Made by a program: the position numbers and the translations under genes. Positions 35,072-48,487 of a stretch of DNA of 64,000 nt are shown here, in pieces. The stretch lies in contig VZRR01013723.1 of the NCBI GenBank assembly GCA_013398015.1, positions 1 to 64,000 of the forward strand, read 5' to 3'. Each line of letters opens with the position of its first letter. Within the stretch, counting starts at the first letter, position 1. Under the pieces are notes generated by a model that saw only the letters and a list, made by a program, of their open reading frames with translations, searched no databases and was not told the DNA's origin. The stretch comes from Oreocharis arfaki. Lineage: Eukaryota; Chordata; Aves; Passeriformes; Paramythiidae.

Positions 35072-38000
35072 ATTGGAGCTGGCCCTTTATAATCGGGAAA
35101 ATGCCAACTCATTTACGTGAATGTTCATGGAATAACAGTGAATTTGTGAACATCTTACCAGAAACCATCAGGGTCACAGTCATCTATAAATAGGTATCAG
35201 CAGCAACCTCATTCTCACCAGAAAAACTCACCAAAACCTGTATATCTTCCAAGCAGATTCTGGTCAAACAAGTTAATGCATCACAATTCATGCTTCTTGT
35301 CTTCCACAATATTTACAAACACAGTGCCATCCTCTGGGTCACAGCAAATAATTCCCCTTCCTATTCTACTGATCAATAGAATTCCCAATGAAACCAGAAT
35401 CCAGTTCTTTCCAAAGACTTTCTAGGAGTCAAATTCCTGCCTAGTTTTACCACTACAGCTGCCAAAACTCTTGGACGGTCAAGCAGCAGCCAAATGGAAA
35501 AGAAATGGACTGAAACAGGGATGGTGGCTGAGGGAGAGAATAATTCTCAGCAGGAGGGGTCACCACCTCAAGCTCCTCAAAACACCTCTAGAAACAGGAC
35601 TAAATAACAAAAAAAAGTACTTTGAAGTTTGAAAACACCTCAAGTTTATGAACCAAAGTAGCAACACGAGGGAGAAGAAGGGAGGTGGAGTAACCGAAGG
35701 CAGAAGGAGTTTGTTTAGCCCTTTCCCAAATGAAAGCAAAGCCCAGAACCCAGGGCTGAGAACAGCGAGGCAAAAGGCATCAGAAAGGAGGTGAGCAAGA
35801 GGAGAGGCTGTGGCCAGCTGATATCCAGAGCTACGGCCACAACGTCAATGGGAGCAAGGCCAAAATGACATTGAATCTGCAGAAGCATCATCGAAATAGC
35901 AGGCCCCTGACTGAAACGCCACGAGTCTGAGGCTCAGCTCCAGGCCAGCTACTGCAGCCGAGTCAGGCGCTTCCCAGGGGACGTGTTCCAGCTCATCCAG
36001 CTGACCTGACTTTGGCTCTGTCCCCGGCTATCGCGCCCAGCGCCGTGTCCAAGCATCCAGCGGGGCTGCAGTGCCTTTCAGTGGGACAAGGGAACCACTG
36101 GGAGAGCAGATCTGGTGCAGGGTGAGCCAGAGCCATGGGTTAGGACCTGACAAACTGCCCCTGTTCTAACCTGGCTGCATTTGTCGATGAGGAACTGAGT
36201 GTGTCCCTCCAGGCAGTGAGGAGGGGTGTCCCAAGGAGAGAGAATGGCTGAGAAGAGGAAGGCATTCCAAAGAACCCAAGGAGTCTGTCTGTGCTGTCTG
36301 TGCAGCTGGCCAAGGGAGCAGAAATGGTGAATGGGAAGATAAAATGATCAGTTAAAACATTTGTATTACACATGGAGGAGAAGATATGGAAGGGGAGATA
36401 AGTTACAGCATGCTAAGATTGCAAATAGTCATTTCCATTTTTGCTCTGTGACACACATAACACCCTTCTGCATGTTTTCCTACATAAACAAAGAACTTTG
36501 CACCCCTCCCCCCGACTTTAATAACTTTTGAACTTATTGGCCAATTTTGACTAAATTTATTAGGAGGCAATGATATCAAAGATATCATTCCTGTAAGAGT
36601 TTCTCAGGCCACACAAAGAAGAGAATTTTTCCTATTTGAGAGACCAGTTTTCTAAGCAACAGAGAATCCATGGGTGCACAAAACCCTGCAGGGGTGAGGA
36701 AGAAAGAGGACGAGTGAAGTGTCCAAACACCAGCAACAGCTCTGGCCAAGCTCTCTTAGTTGAGGCCAATCAAGCACTAGACACAGTATGGTGCTGGTAA
36801 TTCTTTGGAAGACATTCTACTTGCAGGGGCAAAAAACAAGCTCCCTTTTCCTTGCATGTGCATCACAGATTTCGAGTTATGCCCTCAGGCTGGGTTTGTT
36901 CTTGTGCTAAAGTTGGGTGAGCACCCCTAACCACCCACCCCTCCCGTCCTCTCTCTTCCTCACCCCTGCACAGGCTTGTGCACCCACGGATTCTCTGTTC
37001 TTGGAAAATGGTGACTTTATACTGGTCTCTCAAATTGGATAAATTCTCTTCTTTGCCTGGCCAGGGTGAATATGGGAATGAAACTGTCTTTGATATCCTT
37101 GTTCCTCACTGCCTTCTCTTTCTCCCTGGAGGCAGAGCCCTCTCCTGCCTGCAAAGCACAAGTGACTGGGAGGCCATTTGGCACGGCTGCTCTCCTGCTT
37201 TTTGGCTGAACTTAGGCACTGCTAGAAACCAACCTGCGTAAACCACCGGGATAGGAATGGAAAGCGTAACGGAATGGTCATACTCCTGGTAGGAGGCCAA
37301 ATGCTAACAGTGCAGAATCCTGTAAGGGTTTGTTAACCTACTAAAATAACGTAACTCTTGCCCCACCAGCACATTCATACGTGGCTTCTGCCACGACAGG
37401 TCAGTAAAGATTTATTTACCAGGCCTGCGGCACAAAATGCTGGCTGGACACCCTGCTGGGAATCTGCAGAAAAATGCAGTAAACAGCAACAAACTCTTTG
37501 GTGCTTCTCCTTTCGCTGAAAGCAAAGCCTCCAGTGGTGGCTATAAATCTTTTGCTGCCACTTGCAGAGGGCATTTACTAATTACAGCATCAGCACGTCT
37601 TGTGCCAGTTGTAGGTCATCGGGATAGCCTAGAAAAGGAGCAGAAATAGTTTTGCAACGAAGGCAGGCTCAAAGAAAGAATGTCTCAGCGCTGATCTCTC
37701 CACTGCTCTGGCAGCAGCACTAGGAAACTAAGGATCACAATGCAGAGAACAAGGATGTTAATTCTGCCTAAATAACAGACCGCGTTTCCTCTACCCGGCT
37801 GTTCTGGGGAGCTAATTACACAGATTCCCAAATCAAAGAAATATAAAACAGTCTGCAAACGATTGCAATGTTGATGTGTTGGCAGTCCAAACCATGACAT
37901 ATGGTCCTTCAGTTTGCCATCCTAGAGAACGGGCTCACGAGCAACCCCCGGTACGCAAAATTATGCCGTAAATAACAGAAAGAGGCTGACTTTAGAAACG

Positions 38001-38548
38001 AGCTTGAGGTGACCTCCCTCCTTCGCCCCACGAGAGACAGTCAGTGTTTCACGGAGCTGCTGCCAGCCTGGTCACAGGTCCCCAAATGTACCTTCCTTGA
38101 GGGGGAAGGAAGGTGAATCATATCCAGGCAGGATCCCGGCTCAGTCAAAACCCACACACAAACTTTGCACTCAGGTCGCAAAGCCGAGATTTCGGCACCA
38201 ACACCGGCTGGACCTGGGTGTGCCACCAGCCCTGCTCCAGGACCGCTCCACAGCCGTGTGCCAGCCCCTGAGCCACTCACCAGCAGGACCCGGACCTTGA
38301 GGTTCATCACTGGACCCCCACCACGGACCTCTTGGAGTGAGGGACACCTGCACACACCAGGAGGGGAGAGGGGCGAGACACGAGCACTCCGAGGGCTTTC
38401 GAGCACCCCGAGGGCTTTCACGCGCCCTCACCCCCAGCAGCTGGTGCAGCTTCGTCACTCCACAGCCAAGGAGGTGAGCATTGCTCCTGGTGCCACAGGG
38501 CTGCCCAAAAGGGAGACCCTGCTCTCTCCTCCTCCTCCTTCATGCTGC
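35072..38548. other. Unique non-coding stretch
   Basis: No gene supported. From 38.0 to 38.5 kb the sequence is GC-rich and open frames of 95 to 136 codons overlap on both strands, typical of chance in GC-rich DNA. A 19-bp tandem duplication lies at 38382-38419. Confidence 0.55.
38382..38419. repeat. Two-copy 19-bp tandem duplication
   Basis: Unit gagcactccgagggctttc at 38382-38400 is followed directly by a copy with one mismatch at 38401-38419. Confidence 0.9.
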
Positions 38549-38553
38549 CCTTG
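38549..38553. repeat. Target-site duplication, left copy
   Basis: CCTTG directly before the LTR, matched by CCTTG at 39252-39256 directly after it. Confidence 0.75.
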
Positions 38554-38606
38554 TGTCAGAGACTGGAAAGACTGATGCTTCGAGACGTTTTGGGGTTCAA
38601 GTGTGT

Positions 38607-38641
38607 GGGGCAGGGGCAGGTGGGGCCTTGCCCTGGTGGGG
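38607..38641 (+). other. Putative G-quadruplex motif in LTR U3
   Basis: Four GGGG tracts at 38607-38610, 38613-38616, 38622-38625 and 38638-38641, with loops of 2, 5 and 12 bases. Folding potential only; the last loop is long. Confidence 0.45.
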
Positions 38642-38822
38642 CAGTGCCCTGCTCTGCACACCCCACCCCTCTGGAGCCTGTATCCCAGCCCTGCAGCGGT
38701 GCCAGTCATGGGCACAGAGGAGGCAATGCTCCACACCCGCCCCTGGAGCCCCTGACCCAGCTCCTGAGTAGCCAAATGACTGGAATCCCCACCTGGGAGA
38801 TGGGCCCATGAAGGCCAAGGGG

Positions 38823-38829
38823 TATTTAA
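38823..38829 (+). promoter_or_regulatory. LTR TATA-like box
   Basis: TATTTAA, about 270 bp into the LTR, at the U3/R border expected for a bird ERV LTR of this length. Confidence 0.55.
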
Positions 38830-39251
38830 GGCTGAACACGAGGCCATCACGTTTATCTAGACCCTACCTCTCCTTGGAGTCTCTATCGTCGCTGGAACCC
38901 ACGAGTTGGTAGCTATATGTGTGCTTTTCCGTAACTTTTCTGTCTCTCTCTCTTTCTCCTTCTTCTTCTAATTCCCTCTTCTCAGAATATTTTGAGTAAC
39001 TTAAAATCAAACGGGCTTAAAGGCTGCTAAGTTGAATGCTGTGAGAAGTGTTTTATGTTGATTGAATGTTGTGCTAAACCTTTTGCCAAACTTTCGTTGA
39101 TTTTCTAAAGTTTGTCGGTAAAGTCTTTTGTGCTGTTTTGACCTCTTGAGAATATCCCATTGGTATTTCTCCTGTGCATCCAACTCAGAGCACACGAACC
39201 ACTGTAAGCCCTTTTAAAAGGCTCATCAAGCTGGTTGATTGGGGCCTTACA

Positions 39252-39256
39252 CCTTG
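39252..39256. repeat. Target-site duplication, right copy
   Basis: CCTTG directly after the terminal CA of the LTR; identical to the left copy. Confidence 0.75.
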
Positions 39257-40410
39257 CCTGAGCATTCCCTCCTCCTCCTCCACTCCAGCAGTGCCTCACT
39301 TCCTACCTTTGCCACCTGACCCAGTGTCACCACCCCACCTCGGCCCCTGCTCAGCCCCCCAGGTCACTCTCTATCCCCCGTGGACACCCCAGCACTAGTC
39401 CAGCAGACCCCCTGAGCACCAGACCAGTGCTCCTCCCTGGCAAGCAGAGAACTGATTTTCCCTGTGCAAAGGCTAAGGACAGGGCTGATTTATTTTCTCC
39501 TTGCCCTCAGGGATACAAGGTTCAGCTGCACAGAGCAGCATCCCTGCATTGAGTGGCTCAGGGCATTGAGATCAAGATTCTGGCCCGAAGACAGGTAACC
39601 CTGGCTCCCCTGCCTGCATCCTCAATCCACTCTCTTTCTGCCCCTCAGCACTGCAGGGCAGGAGGAACGGGCGAGGAGGAGTGTGACCTGCACCACTCCT
39701 CCCTTAGGGTCATTGTTTTGAGCTTGTAGCTCAGAATGGATAATTTTTATTTGCTCAGCATCAGCTCTGGACACTGTGGACTTCATTAGTCCAGAAAAGG
39801 CTAAATAGGCACTGTACCTTTGCACTTGTCTGCCTTACTGCACACCAAAATCCCAAATTCTGGTGTGCCGAGGGGCTGTTGGTTGCCTTGCTCTCATCCT
39901 GCGTGTGTTTGGCCTTTGAATGGGCAAATGTAACTCTGGTAAGGGCGTAGAGGAAAGCTCAGAGAGGCCACAGGAGCATTGTGCCTCTTCGGATGGAGAC
40001 AGCAGATAAACAGGATCAAGGAATTTTGCCTAGTTCAACCTGCCAATTTCTGTGCAGAGGAAATGTAGGCAGTGCCTGCAGCCCTGATTCAGAGGAGAAG
40101 CCTTTGAAATGCCTGCCAGGCAAAACGTGTTAAGATACATGCTGCTTTTCCTCTGCAGCAGGGCGCAGTGCAGGGAACAGCCCTCCCTCTGTGGAGCCCA
40201 CCCTGTGCCAGGCACAGTCTGTGGTGCTTAGACAGATTTCAAGAGCCCTGGGAACCAAGCAAAGCAGTCCTGATTCTGAGTCACAGGCTGGTGCTGGTGC
40301 TGGGATTCAAACAGGGAGATCCCCTGCAAGATGTTCTGTTCTGGACCAGACTGAAAAATTTCACTAGGAATTGCTTTCCCAGGAAGACCTTAATTTTTTT
40401 CACCTCTTTT

Positions 40411-40428
40411 TTGTTGTTGTTGTTGTTG
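40411..40428. repeat. (TTG)n microsatellite
   Basis: Six TTG units after a T run. Confidence 0.85.
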
Positions 40429-42725
40429 AAAGGTGCTGGAAACTAAAATATTTGAAATGGGGATGGTTGTATTTGGGGTTTTCTTTAGAAGTAGGGGTTG
40501 GATTTGGGGTTATGTCTAGAGAAAGTGTTTGGATTTTCAGGTGAAACTGGCTTGTTCTGGCACCTGGTCTCAGAGCAGCAGGTATATTCTGCAGGGGTTT
40601 GGGCTATGCCCTGTGGGAATGCAGTGTTAGAGGGGCCACCCTGACATCACATAACTCTGGCCTCAACAGCTGTGTCCCCCAGGAGAGGAGGAGAGGATGC
40701 ACAACTCACCACTGCTCTGGGACAAGAGGAGCTGCCAGTGTCTGTCCCCAAAACCAGAGCCCTTCATATCCTCTCCTCGCTCCTGGTCATGGCACCAAAG
40801 GATGAGCACTGATTTTTGTGAGCTCTCTGTAAGCCAGCATACAGTGAAGCCTGTGGGAGCTCTGCTCATTAAACCTAAGGGAAAGATATTGGGAGAAAGG
40901 GCAGGAGCACTGTAAAAGTAAGTTACTGCTGTGTGATCAGCTCCAGGGAGAGCCATCCCAGCCTTGGAGGTGGGCCTCTCACTGGCCTGCCATGTTCTTT
41001 TCCATGGGTGGCTCTGCCTTTTTGCCCCTCAGGTTTGGCTGGGGATGCAGCACAGAGCCAGGTTTGGGCACTTCAGTGGAGCTGGGGAGAGAGAGGAGAA
41101 GAAAATCAAGGCAGAAACCAGCACAGCCTAAGCATTCCCTGTGGCACAGGGACAACAGCAGCATCCTTCACCCCACTGGGTGAAGTCCCCCACTGGGACT
41201 GAGGCAACCAATGCATGGGGTGTGAGGTGTTGGAGATTTCCTGAGTGCCCAGGGTGCTCACAGAGGATTTGGCTGTGTCTGCAAGCAAGGGGAGTGGGGC
41301 AGTCCTCGGGCAGGTGCCAGCAATGGAAAGTGAGGCTCGTGTTCCTCAGCGAGAGCTCCAGGCTGGGTAACCTGGTCCCATCTTTGCAAGAAGTCTGCAC
41401 TCCTGGAGTGTTGTGTTTCTAACCAAGTCCATCTAAAATGAAGAAAAATCTAAGCTTTTCATATTTTTTTTAATTTTATTTTTAGGGTTCGTTTAATTAT
41501 TTATTTGCAGGTAGTGATTCAGAAAAGTTTTTTCAGAGTTGGTCTGGACAACGTGGTATTTAAACTTCTTCTCCTGCACAAGGGGCACCACTACTGGCAA
41601 ATTATAAGGAACTGAGTGAGGAGTCATGTCTGGATTCCCTGCATCTAATTGGAATTTTCTCTCTTTCGCATCATATCGTATTTGTTCTGTCCCTCAGGGT
41701 ACTCCTGTCCTTGAGTGAGGTTTTAGTGGGGCTGTTAAATCCTGTTTGGATGGACTTCCAGACAGCCCAGACAGCTGAAGGCTTGGCTGCACAGAATGCA
41801 GGATAGGACTGTTGGGATGTGGAGCAGGCATGGGGAGAAGCTGCTTCTCCAGACAAGGTCTCAGCAGTGTTGTGCAGGTTTCCAGAGCAGCCCACCCCTC
41901 CCCTGCTCTGCTGGGCTTGGGGGGCTGAGGGAAATCTGCTTTGTTGGCCCATTCCACAGAGCCCTGCGTCCAACTTCACAGTCCAGCCACTCCAGAGCTG
42001 TTGGCTCTGAGGAGCCCGCAAGAGCAATGCCAGATCGGCAAGAGAAGATGTAAGTATGGAAGATTCATCAAAGAAACCTTTTAAAAAATATCAAATATCC
42101 CACAGCAGTCCAAAGTAATAGCTCAGCTGCTAAAAAGGTGGAATTAAATAGGTCAGGCTGTAGAGCTGTGCCACTCTGTGCCAGCTAAAGGAACTAACTT
42201 CTCATCTGTTAGACTGCTTCATCCTTTGCTGTTCCAAGAATCCATCTCTCTGCTGGTAATGATGTCAAATAAATCTTCACTAAAATGTAAAAATGTTTAT
42301 GATTATACTTACTGACCCGTTCCTTTATTAAATGAGGACAATAGGATGATGCCTTGATATTTACTAATGGGTTACTCCCATCTAACCTTTTCTTGTTCAT
42401 CCAGATCATCTGTTTTCATTTCACCATTCAATGGCTGCCAATAAAATTAAGTCAATTAAATTAAAGGTCTATTATGTTCTTTCAAATCAGGCTGAGGCCT
42501 TTTTTCTTTCCCCAGTCAATGCTCTGAGATGATTTTTGATAGGGCAGCTGGGAAATCTGGAGCAGATTCTCCTCTGCTGGAAACTGGTTTAGCTTTTCAG
42601 AAATCAATAGAGAGGCATCAGCTTACCCCAGCTGAGGGCCTGAGCCCTGATGTGTAGGAATAAACCTCAAGCCTGTCTTTGGGCCAAGATTTAGATCTGG
42701 TATCACTCCCTCACACAATCTCAAA

Positions 42726-42749
42726 TCTACTTCTTAGATCTACTTCTTA
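42726..42749. repeat. Two-copy 13-bp tandem repeat
   Basis: TCTACTTCTTA at 42726-42736 and 42739-42749, with a decayed third copy downstream. Confidence 0.75.
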
Positions 42750-45700
42750 AATCTCTCTTATCTACTTATCAAAGTGTTAGCAGTTACTTATAACACATAT
42801 GATGCTCTTACACCATCATCTCTTCCCTATGGAAATACCCCTAGCCCAGTATAAAAATGACCTTTTATATTTAACTTTAAATGTGAGCTGTTGCCAAGAG
42901 GCATAAGTGAAATTGATAAAAGACTCTAATGTCATATCATAGAGTCTGCATGAAGCTGTCTGCTTTGGTTTTCTGATATTAAAACAGTTTATAGTGTTTT
43001 TTTTCCAGTGTAGATAAAACCTTAACCTCTCATTCAGTGATTATTAAAATAAAAAAAGTCAAACCAAAGAGGAATGTTCTACATCCTAACAAAACCCTAA
43101 TGATTGCAGATCTTTTCTGCAAAATTCTTACAGGGCTAGTGAAAATGCCAAGCATAAACCAAACCAAGGCACCATCACCTTGCTCAGGTGACAATCCTGA
43201 ATGCTTTTTTCAACTTCTAAGTGGTGAGCCTCCCTCAATGCTCTGAGCGCTTTGTCAGAAGTCATCTGTGAGCTCTTAACTCATCACCTCAGTGCTGCTA
43301 CAGTATTTGAAGCCCCAGCCCTCTGTTAGCAATCATCTCAAAGGGCTGGTGCAAAGCAGAAAGTGTTTTGTCTTCCTGCAGACTTGGTGGCAAATTTAGC
43401 ACAATCCTCACCAAGCCTAGACAAACTCTGCTGTGCAAGGAAGGCAAACAAAGACCTGGAAGAGCTCCTTCACAGAGGTTGAGAGAAGAGGCAATGTTTA
43501 CCCAAAAACCGTAAAGCAAACTCGGGAATGAAGGCTGAACAGCTCTGTGTGTGTTTCCAAGCGAGAGACTTTGTAAGCAAAGCTTTATTTAACTCTCTGC
43601 TGTCACGAATTCAAACAGTGAAATGGCTCCTAACCCTAATTAACTCAAAATGTTTGACATCTTAGGAAAGCTTTGAAGCACAGAAGGGCTTCCTATCAGC
43701 CAAACCTACCGTGCAGACCAAAAGTTTCCCTATTCAAATGTCAAAGTCTTTCAGCTTGCATCAGGCATCATATAAACTATGAGCAACCTCACACAAGAGC
43801 CAGCAACCTTTTATGGCTCCTAGAGCGCATTTTTCTAGGGTAAAAGCTTTAAAGTGATTCACAGATTTCTAACTGCAAGCAGAAAATCCCAACTTCTTCT
43901 CAGACCCAAGGGGTGCGAAAATGAGTACAAGAGATACGGTCACACGGTGAAAAGGCAAAGCAAAAATGTCCCTTGCTTGGTGTTGCAAGAGGGGTAGGAT
44001 AAGAGAACAAGGTCAGACCTTCCTCTGAGCTGATCTCTCTGCCACTGGGCAGAGGATAGATCAGAGAGAACCCAAAATTTCTACTGCTGCTCAGGCTAGG
44101 GACTGCCTAAGGATAGAAAGTTTAACCCACTCTTTCCTCAAAGGATCTTGTCTTTCATTTGTGCTGTTCCAACCCTAAACGGTCCCTGAAACGATGCAAA
44201 CAAGATCTGGTTGCTCATTGCCTGTTAATGACCCTGCTGCTGCGCAGCTCCATCAGCTCTGTGCAGAGCTCATTCTTGCTGAGCAATCACAGCTCAGCGG
44301 CTGGAAACCCAGAGATCATCAATTTCAAGAGCTGCAGAGGTGAGCTTCCTCCCGGGAGATCCACACCCCTCCTTCAGCTGTCAAATTCGTGGAGTTGTGT
44401 TGGGGTAAGAGTGATGCAAATGAAGAGAACGCTTACCTGGCAATTTATGTGCTGTGTCAGGAAAACGTTATCACCTCTGACATATCAGGGGGATTCAGTG
44501 TTTACTGACACCTTTCCAACAGTGATTTTGATGAAATCCTTGGGTAATGATTACATCAGGAGAGTTACAAAAAAAATTGCAGCGCTTTCCATCTGTGCTG
44601 CACATTAGATACCAGTGGTGATGACTTCCAAAGGGTTATCCCTGTGTAGAAGAGAAGCAGGAGAGCTCAAATTTCTGCATTTCATCAGGTGAAGCTGAGA
44701 GCCACAGCCAGGAGAGCTTGGTGTTAGTGAGAGAGAAAGGGAAAGGGGTGCTTGTACCTGATGTGCTCACAGAAGGAGCAGGGTTTGACCAACAGAAGCA
44801 GCAGGAAAAGGACTTCTCCATCTCCAGACATGCATCACGTCTATAACTCACTGACAATGGTGGTTTTTAACAGGAAGGAGAAGAATAAAAGCAAGAATAA
44901 ACACTCTGAGCAAGATAATCTGAGTTTGTATACAGCAACCTTTGCAATCCAACTACTTTCTCTTCAAAGAAAGATCTGTCTTTAAATCTTCAGATCAAGG
45001 TGCCCCCATGAGAGTTAGTACTCCTTTTGACCAAAACTGAAGTGTTGCTGTGATAAGGATTAGCCTTATCAGCCTGGGGGCTGTGGGAGAAAGTGCACCA
45101 GGCTCAGGGTAGGGGAAGGTGCTGGAAGGGTTTGCAAACATCTGGGACATCTGGGCTGCTGAGTCACATGGGCAGAGAGAGCCTGTGCTGCAGGCAATGG
45201 CCAGATGGCAAAAGAACACAAGAAAAGCTGTGTCCCATGTGCCTCTCCTACAGGACGTGGGATTTGACAGCGAAATATAGGACATCCGTGTTGAAAGGGG
45301 TGGCTGAGGGGCTTGGCACTCACTGATGGGGAAGGGGTGTCCATGGCCAAGAGCAGCAGAGGAGTGTGGTTCCCACGCGGGACCAGGCACCAGCAGTGGG
45401 TCCCACCCATGGCAGCTGGGCACCTCTGGGGGACCTGCCCACCCTGCAGGCAGCACCCCATGCTTGCTGAGGAAAGATCCTGCAGGGTATCCCTGGTCTC
45501 TCCACTGGGATCTCTTCAGGCCAGAGCTGCCAAAGAGGTCAGAGCTGTGCCTTGGCTGCTCTCCCCAGGCTCAGTCTGGGCCCTGCTGCATCTGGCTCCA
45601 AGCGTCTCTGTGTAGGGCAGGGAGCGCTCTCACTGCAAGCTTTCCGCTGGAGGAGCAGAAAATCACCAGCAGCTCTCAGCAGGAAAGAGCAACTGTAAGA

Positions 45701-46110
45701 AAAGAGAGTGGTGAGATAACAGGTGGATGGTGATGGGCAACAGTGAGAGAGAGGAGCAGTCGTTTGTTAAACTGATTTATCGAGCAGGGATTATTTGCAA
45801 TACCCATGGTGCAGTGATGGAGCTCTGGCAGGGCTGATGTGCCCGAGCTCAGTTCTGACAGCCTGGGAGTTCCTGTGCCACAGGTCCTCACTTTCCTTCC
45901 CTGCCAGGTAGACTGGACACCTGGAGTGCTTTTCTTTCCCCTCCTCCTGTTTGCTAGCAGAGAGTGGCATTTCATTACATGAATCTAGGAGCAAAAGCCA
46001 CGAGAACAAAAAGCAAATATTGCAAGACTGACAAAATCACAAGAGCTGGCAGCTCTGCCTGGATTTCTCTGTTCAATATTCATTCTAGAAAAATTAGAAG
46101 AGACTTAACC

Positions 46111-46168
46111 ATAGTTATAGACATATAACTATGCATAGTTATATGCATAGTTATATGCATATAGCATA
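46111..46168. repeat. 12-bp AT-rich minisatellite
   Basis: ATAGTTATATGC at 46135-46146 and 46147-46158 with partial copies on both sides. The core is nearly self-complementary (ATGCAT, ATAT). Confidence 0.85.
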
Positions 46169-48332
46169 GATAGGGACACACGGTGCCTTGTAAAACTCAG
46201 GGTAGAGAACAAAATGAAAAGGTAGTGCAGCCCAACTCCCTGCAGACACAGAATTTCAGTGTTGAGAGTCTTGTGGATCCAGTCTCTCTCTGAATGCCTG
46301 TGGTTCCTGCTGTGCCCCCACATCCCTGCAGATTTCAGCACAAACAGGTATTCCCTGAGCCTTCTACCAAACTGCAGGGCAAAGAAAGGCCATATGACAA
46401 GAGCCTGGATTAAGGCAAAAAGCTGATTAACTCCAGGCAGTCACCAAGTCAGTGTGTCTAGACTGCATCCAGTCAATGCTGCAGACCAGCTTTGATCCCC
46501 ACTGCTTCTGGCATTCCAGTGGTGAGAAGCATTTTGTGGTGTAAACTTGTCCTTACTTCACTCCCAGTTCTCCGTGGCTCTCCTGGGACTTGTTTAATAT
46601 AACATGATCATCCCAGTGTCACCACAGTAAGGACCTGTGAGCCACATCCTGTGTTCCTCAGGCACTTGGCACTTTCAGGGCTACAGAAATACCCACCCCA
46701 AGGCTGACAAGTCAAACAAAAAGTTAGAGATGCCCTTTCAGACAAATATCATGGTTAGACTTTGAGTCTTCTCTCAGGTCTGAAACTTCAAAGCCAGTCC
46801 CCCATGGTTTCAAGGAGAGCAACACAACACTTTGCATTTTCCCTCTCGGCAGCCATTTACTGAAAATGCCAAGACAAGCAACTTTCCAGGGAGTCCCATT
46901 TCTGCCTGCTGAAGGACAGCTCTGTTAACCAGCCACCAGTCAGACCAAGCCTCACATCCTGCAGCATCTACCTGGGTCTCCTCTCTTTCACTCCAGTTTG
47001 GGTTAGAAAGCATGGGAAGAGGCTTGACTGATGGAAAACTCAGGAAACAAGGTATTTTCAGACTTGATGGTTATGGAAACCTGGTACCTTTGCAGGACAG
47101 AAACAAAGCCATTTCTTTTTACAAGAACCAGGAGCAACAGCACCACCAACCCTGGGAAATGGGAGTGAGACCCATCTGACAGAGCTGGGTGAAACACTGC
47201 ATCAACCAAGACAACCCCAACAAGGTGGTGGGTAAGCAGAACAGCTTTTTCTCTGTCCATACATACACACACATCTGTATGTGCAGATGTACATGTGCCA
47301 CTGTGTGTATTCAGGTAGATGCATTATTCAGAGAGAGGTTAATTCCAAGCTGATGATGCCCATTAGTGCAAGGCATAACCAGCAGTTTGGAAGCATTCAG
47401 AAGTGTTTCCTTCTGTGGGTACAGAGCAGCTGAGTTGGATTGTAGAGGCAGCAGTGGCTCTCCTCAGGGATCCTCAGAAGGCAGGCTGGTGCCTCCACCT
47501 CCCCACATACCTCTCATCACAAGCCAGAGTTAGGCTGCAAGGAGGATTTGCTGCCTTACCACCTCCTCCTGCCCCTTCCACTGGTGTTTACATCAGCCTG
47601 AATCTGGCCTGGCTCATTTAAACAAAGCCATAAAAAAAAAAATATCCCTGCATTTTCCTAATCACAAATGGATTTAGAGGGCCTAGTGCAGCAAAAGGCA
47701 AACTAAAACTCACTTGCCTGACAAAACCAAAAGACCTATGCCAAGGGAAACTTTAATAGTCACCTGGAAAAAACATTAACTTGAGTTACATCTATTTTCT
47801 AATGGCATATTGTGTATGTAACAAAACACCCACAAATAATTTTGGGACCAGCGATGTTCCCCCTTCCAATTGTTTCCATCATGGGGGCCGACAGGGCTCT
47901 TACGTGCGCTTTCGACTGCCACGGTGAAAAATGTGTTCCCTGTTTGTTCTTGTTCTGCCTCTGCAGGAAATCAGAGACTCTGGCTTCCTGTAGGCTACAG
48001 ATGCTTTATTCTTTGTATTCCCCAAATAGGAAGTCCCGGGGTCACCCTGCCAAATATATGGAAACTTAATTTCATTTCAACACAGGATTAATCGCTAGGA
48101 AGTGTCAGGACATTGATGGGCTGATAACAAGACAGTTACAGCAGAAACCTTTTATGGGCACCGGGGTCACAGCATCTGGCAGCAGACATGGAGCTCTGAG
48201 TCTCCCCTCGAGCGGGGAAGGAAGGCTACCTGATGGGAATTAACGCCGGCAATTGTGACAGCGGTGTTTGTTTAATGCCCTGTAAACCTCACCAAACTTT
48301 CAAGCCTTTTCGTATTTTGAGAGGAAGGTAAA

Positions 48333-48369
48333 CTGTTTTTGATGACTAACGCCTGTTTTTGATGACTAA
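48333..48369. repeat. Two-copy tandem repeat, period 20
   Basis: CTGTTTTTGATGACTAA at 48333-48349 and 48353-48369, identical. Confidence 0.9.
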
Positions 48370-48487
48370 GCTCTGTGTTTTCACTCTACAGATCAAAACA
48401 GTCTGCGATAAACGTCCTCTCCTTACCACAGCCTGGCAATGGCACAGCACAGCTCCGTTCAAGGAAAGGCTTCTGATTTGCAACTTT

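Larger units (their letters stand above)
38554..39251 (+). mobile_element. Solo LTR of an avian endogenous retrovirus (ERVL-like)
   Basis: A 698-bp block beginning TGTCAGAG and ending CCTTACA, so it has the canonical TG...CA ends (TGT/ACA), and it is flanked on both sides by CCTTG. Inside are a GC-rich U3, a TATTTAA box at 38823-38829, a pyrimidine-rich stretch at about 38939-38975, and an AT-richer R/U5 with segments such as 'gggcttaaaggctgctaagt' that I recognise from passerine LTRs. The 5-bp duplication is the size usual for class III (ERVL) elements; class II usually gives 6 and class I gives 4. There is no internal retroviral region between the duplications, so this is a solo LTR left by recombination between two LTRs. 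I see no AATAAA in it. Confidence 0.88.
39257..48487. other. Long unique non-coding stretch
   Basis: About 9.2 kb without any CR1 or LTR recognised, the longest such interval but one. Open frames reach 149 codons (44159-44608, plus) and 153 codons (44995-45456, minus), with no recognisable domain. Small simple repeats are listed separately. A G-rich patch with four GGGG tracts spread over 40457-40511 is also present. Confidence 0.6.

Noticed and set aside
47812..48069. Possible exon after a 'ttgttctgcctctgcag' acceptor-like site
   Set aside because: Good polypyrimidine tract, but the frames beyond it are short and unrecognised, with no paired donor.
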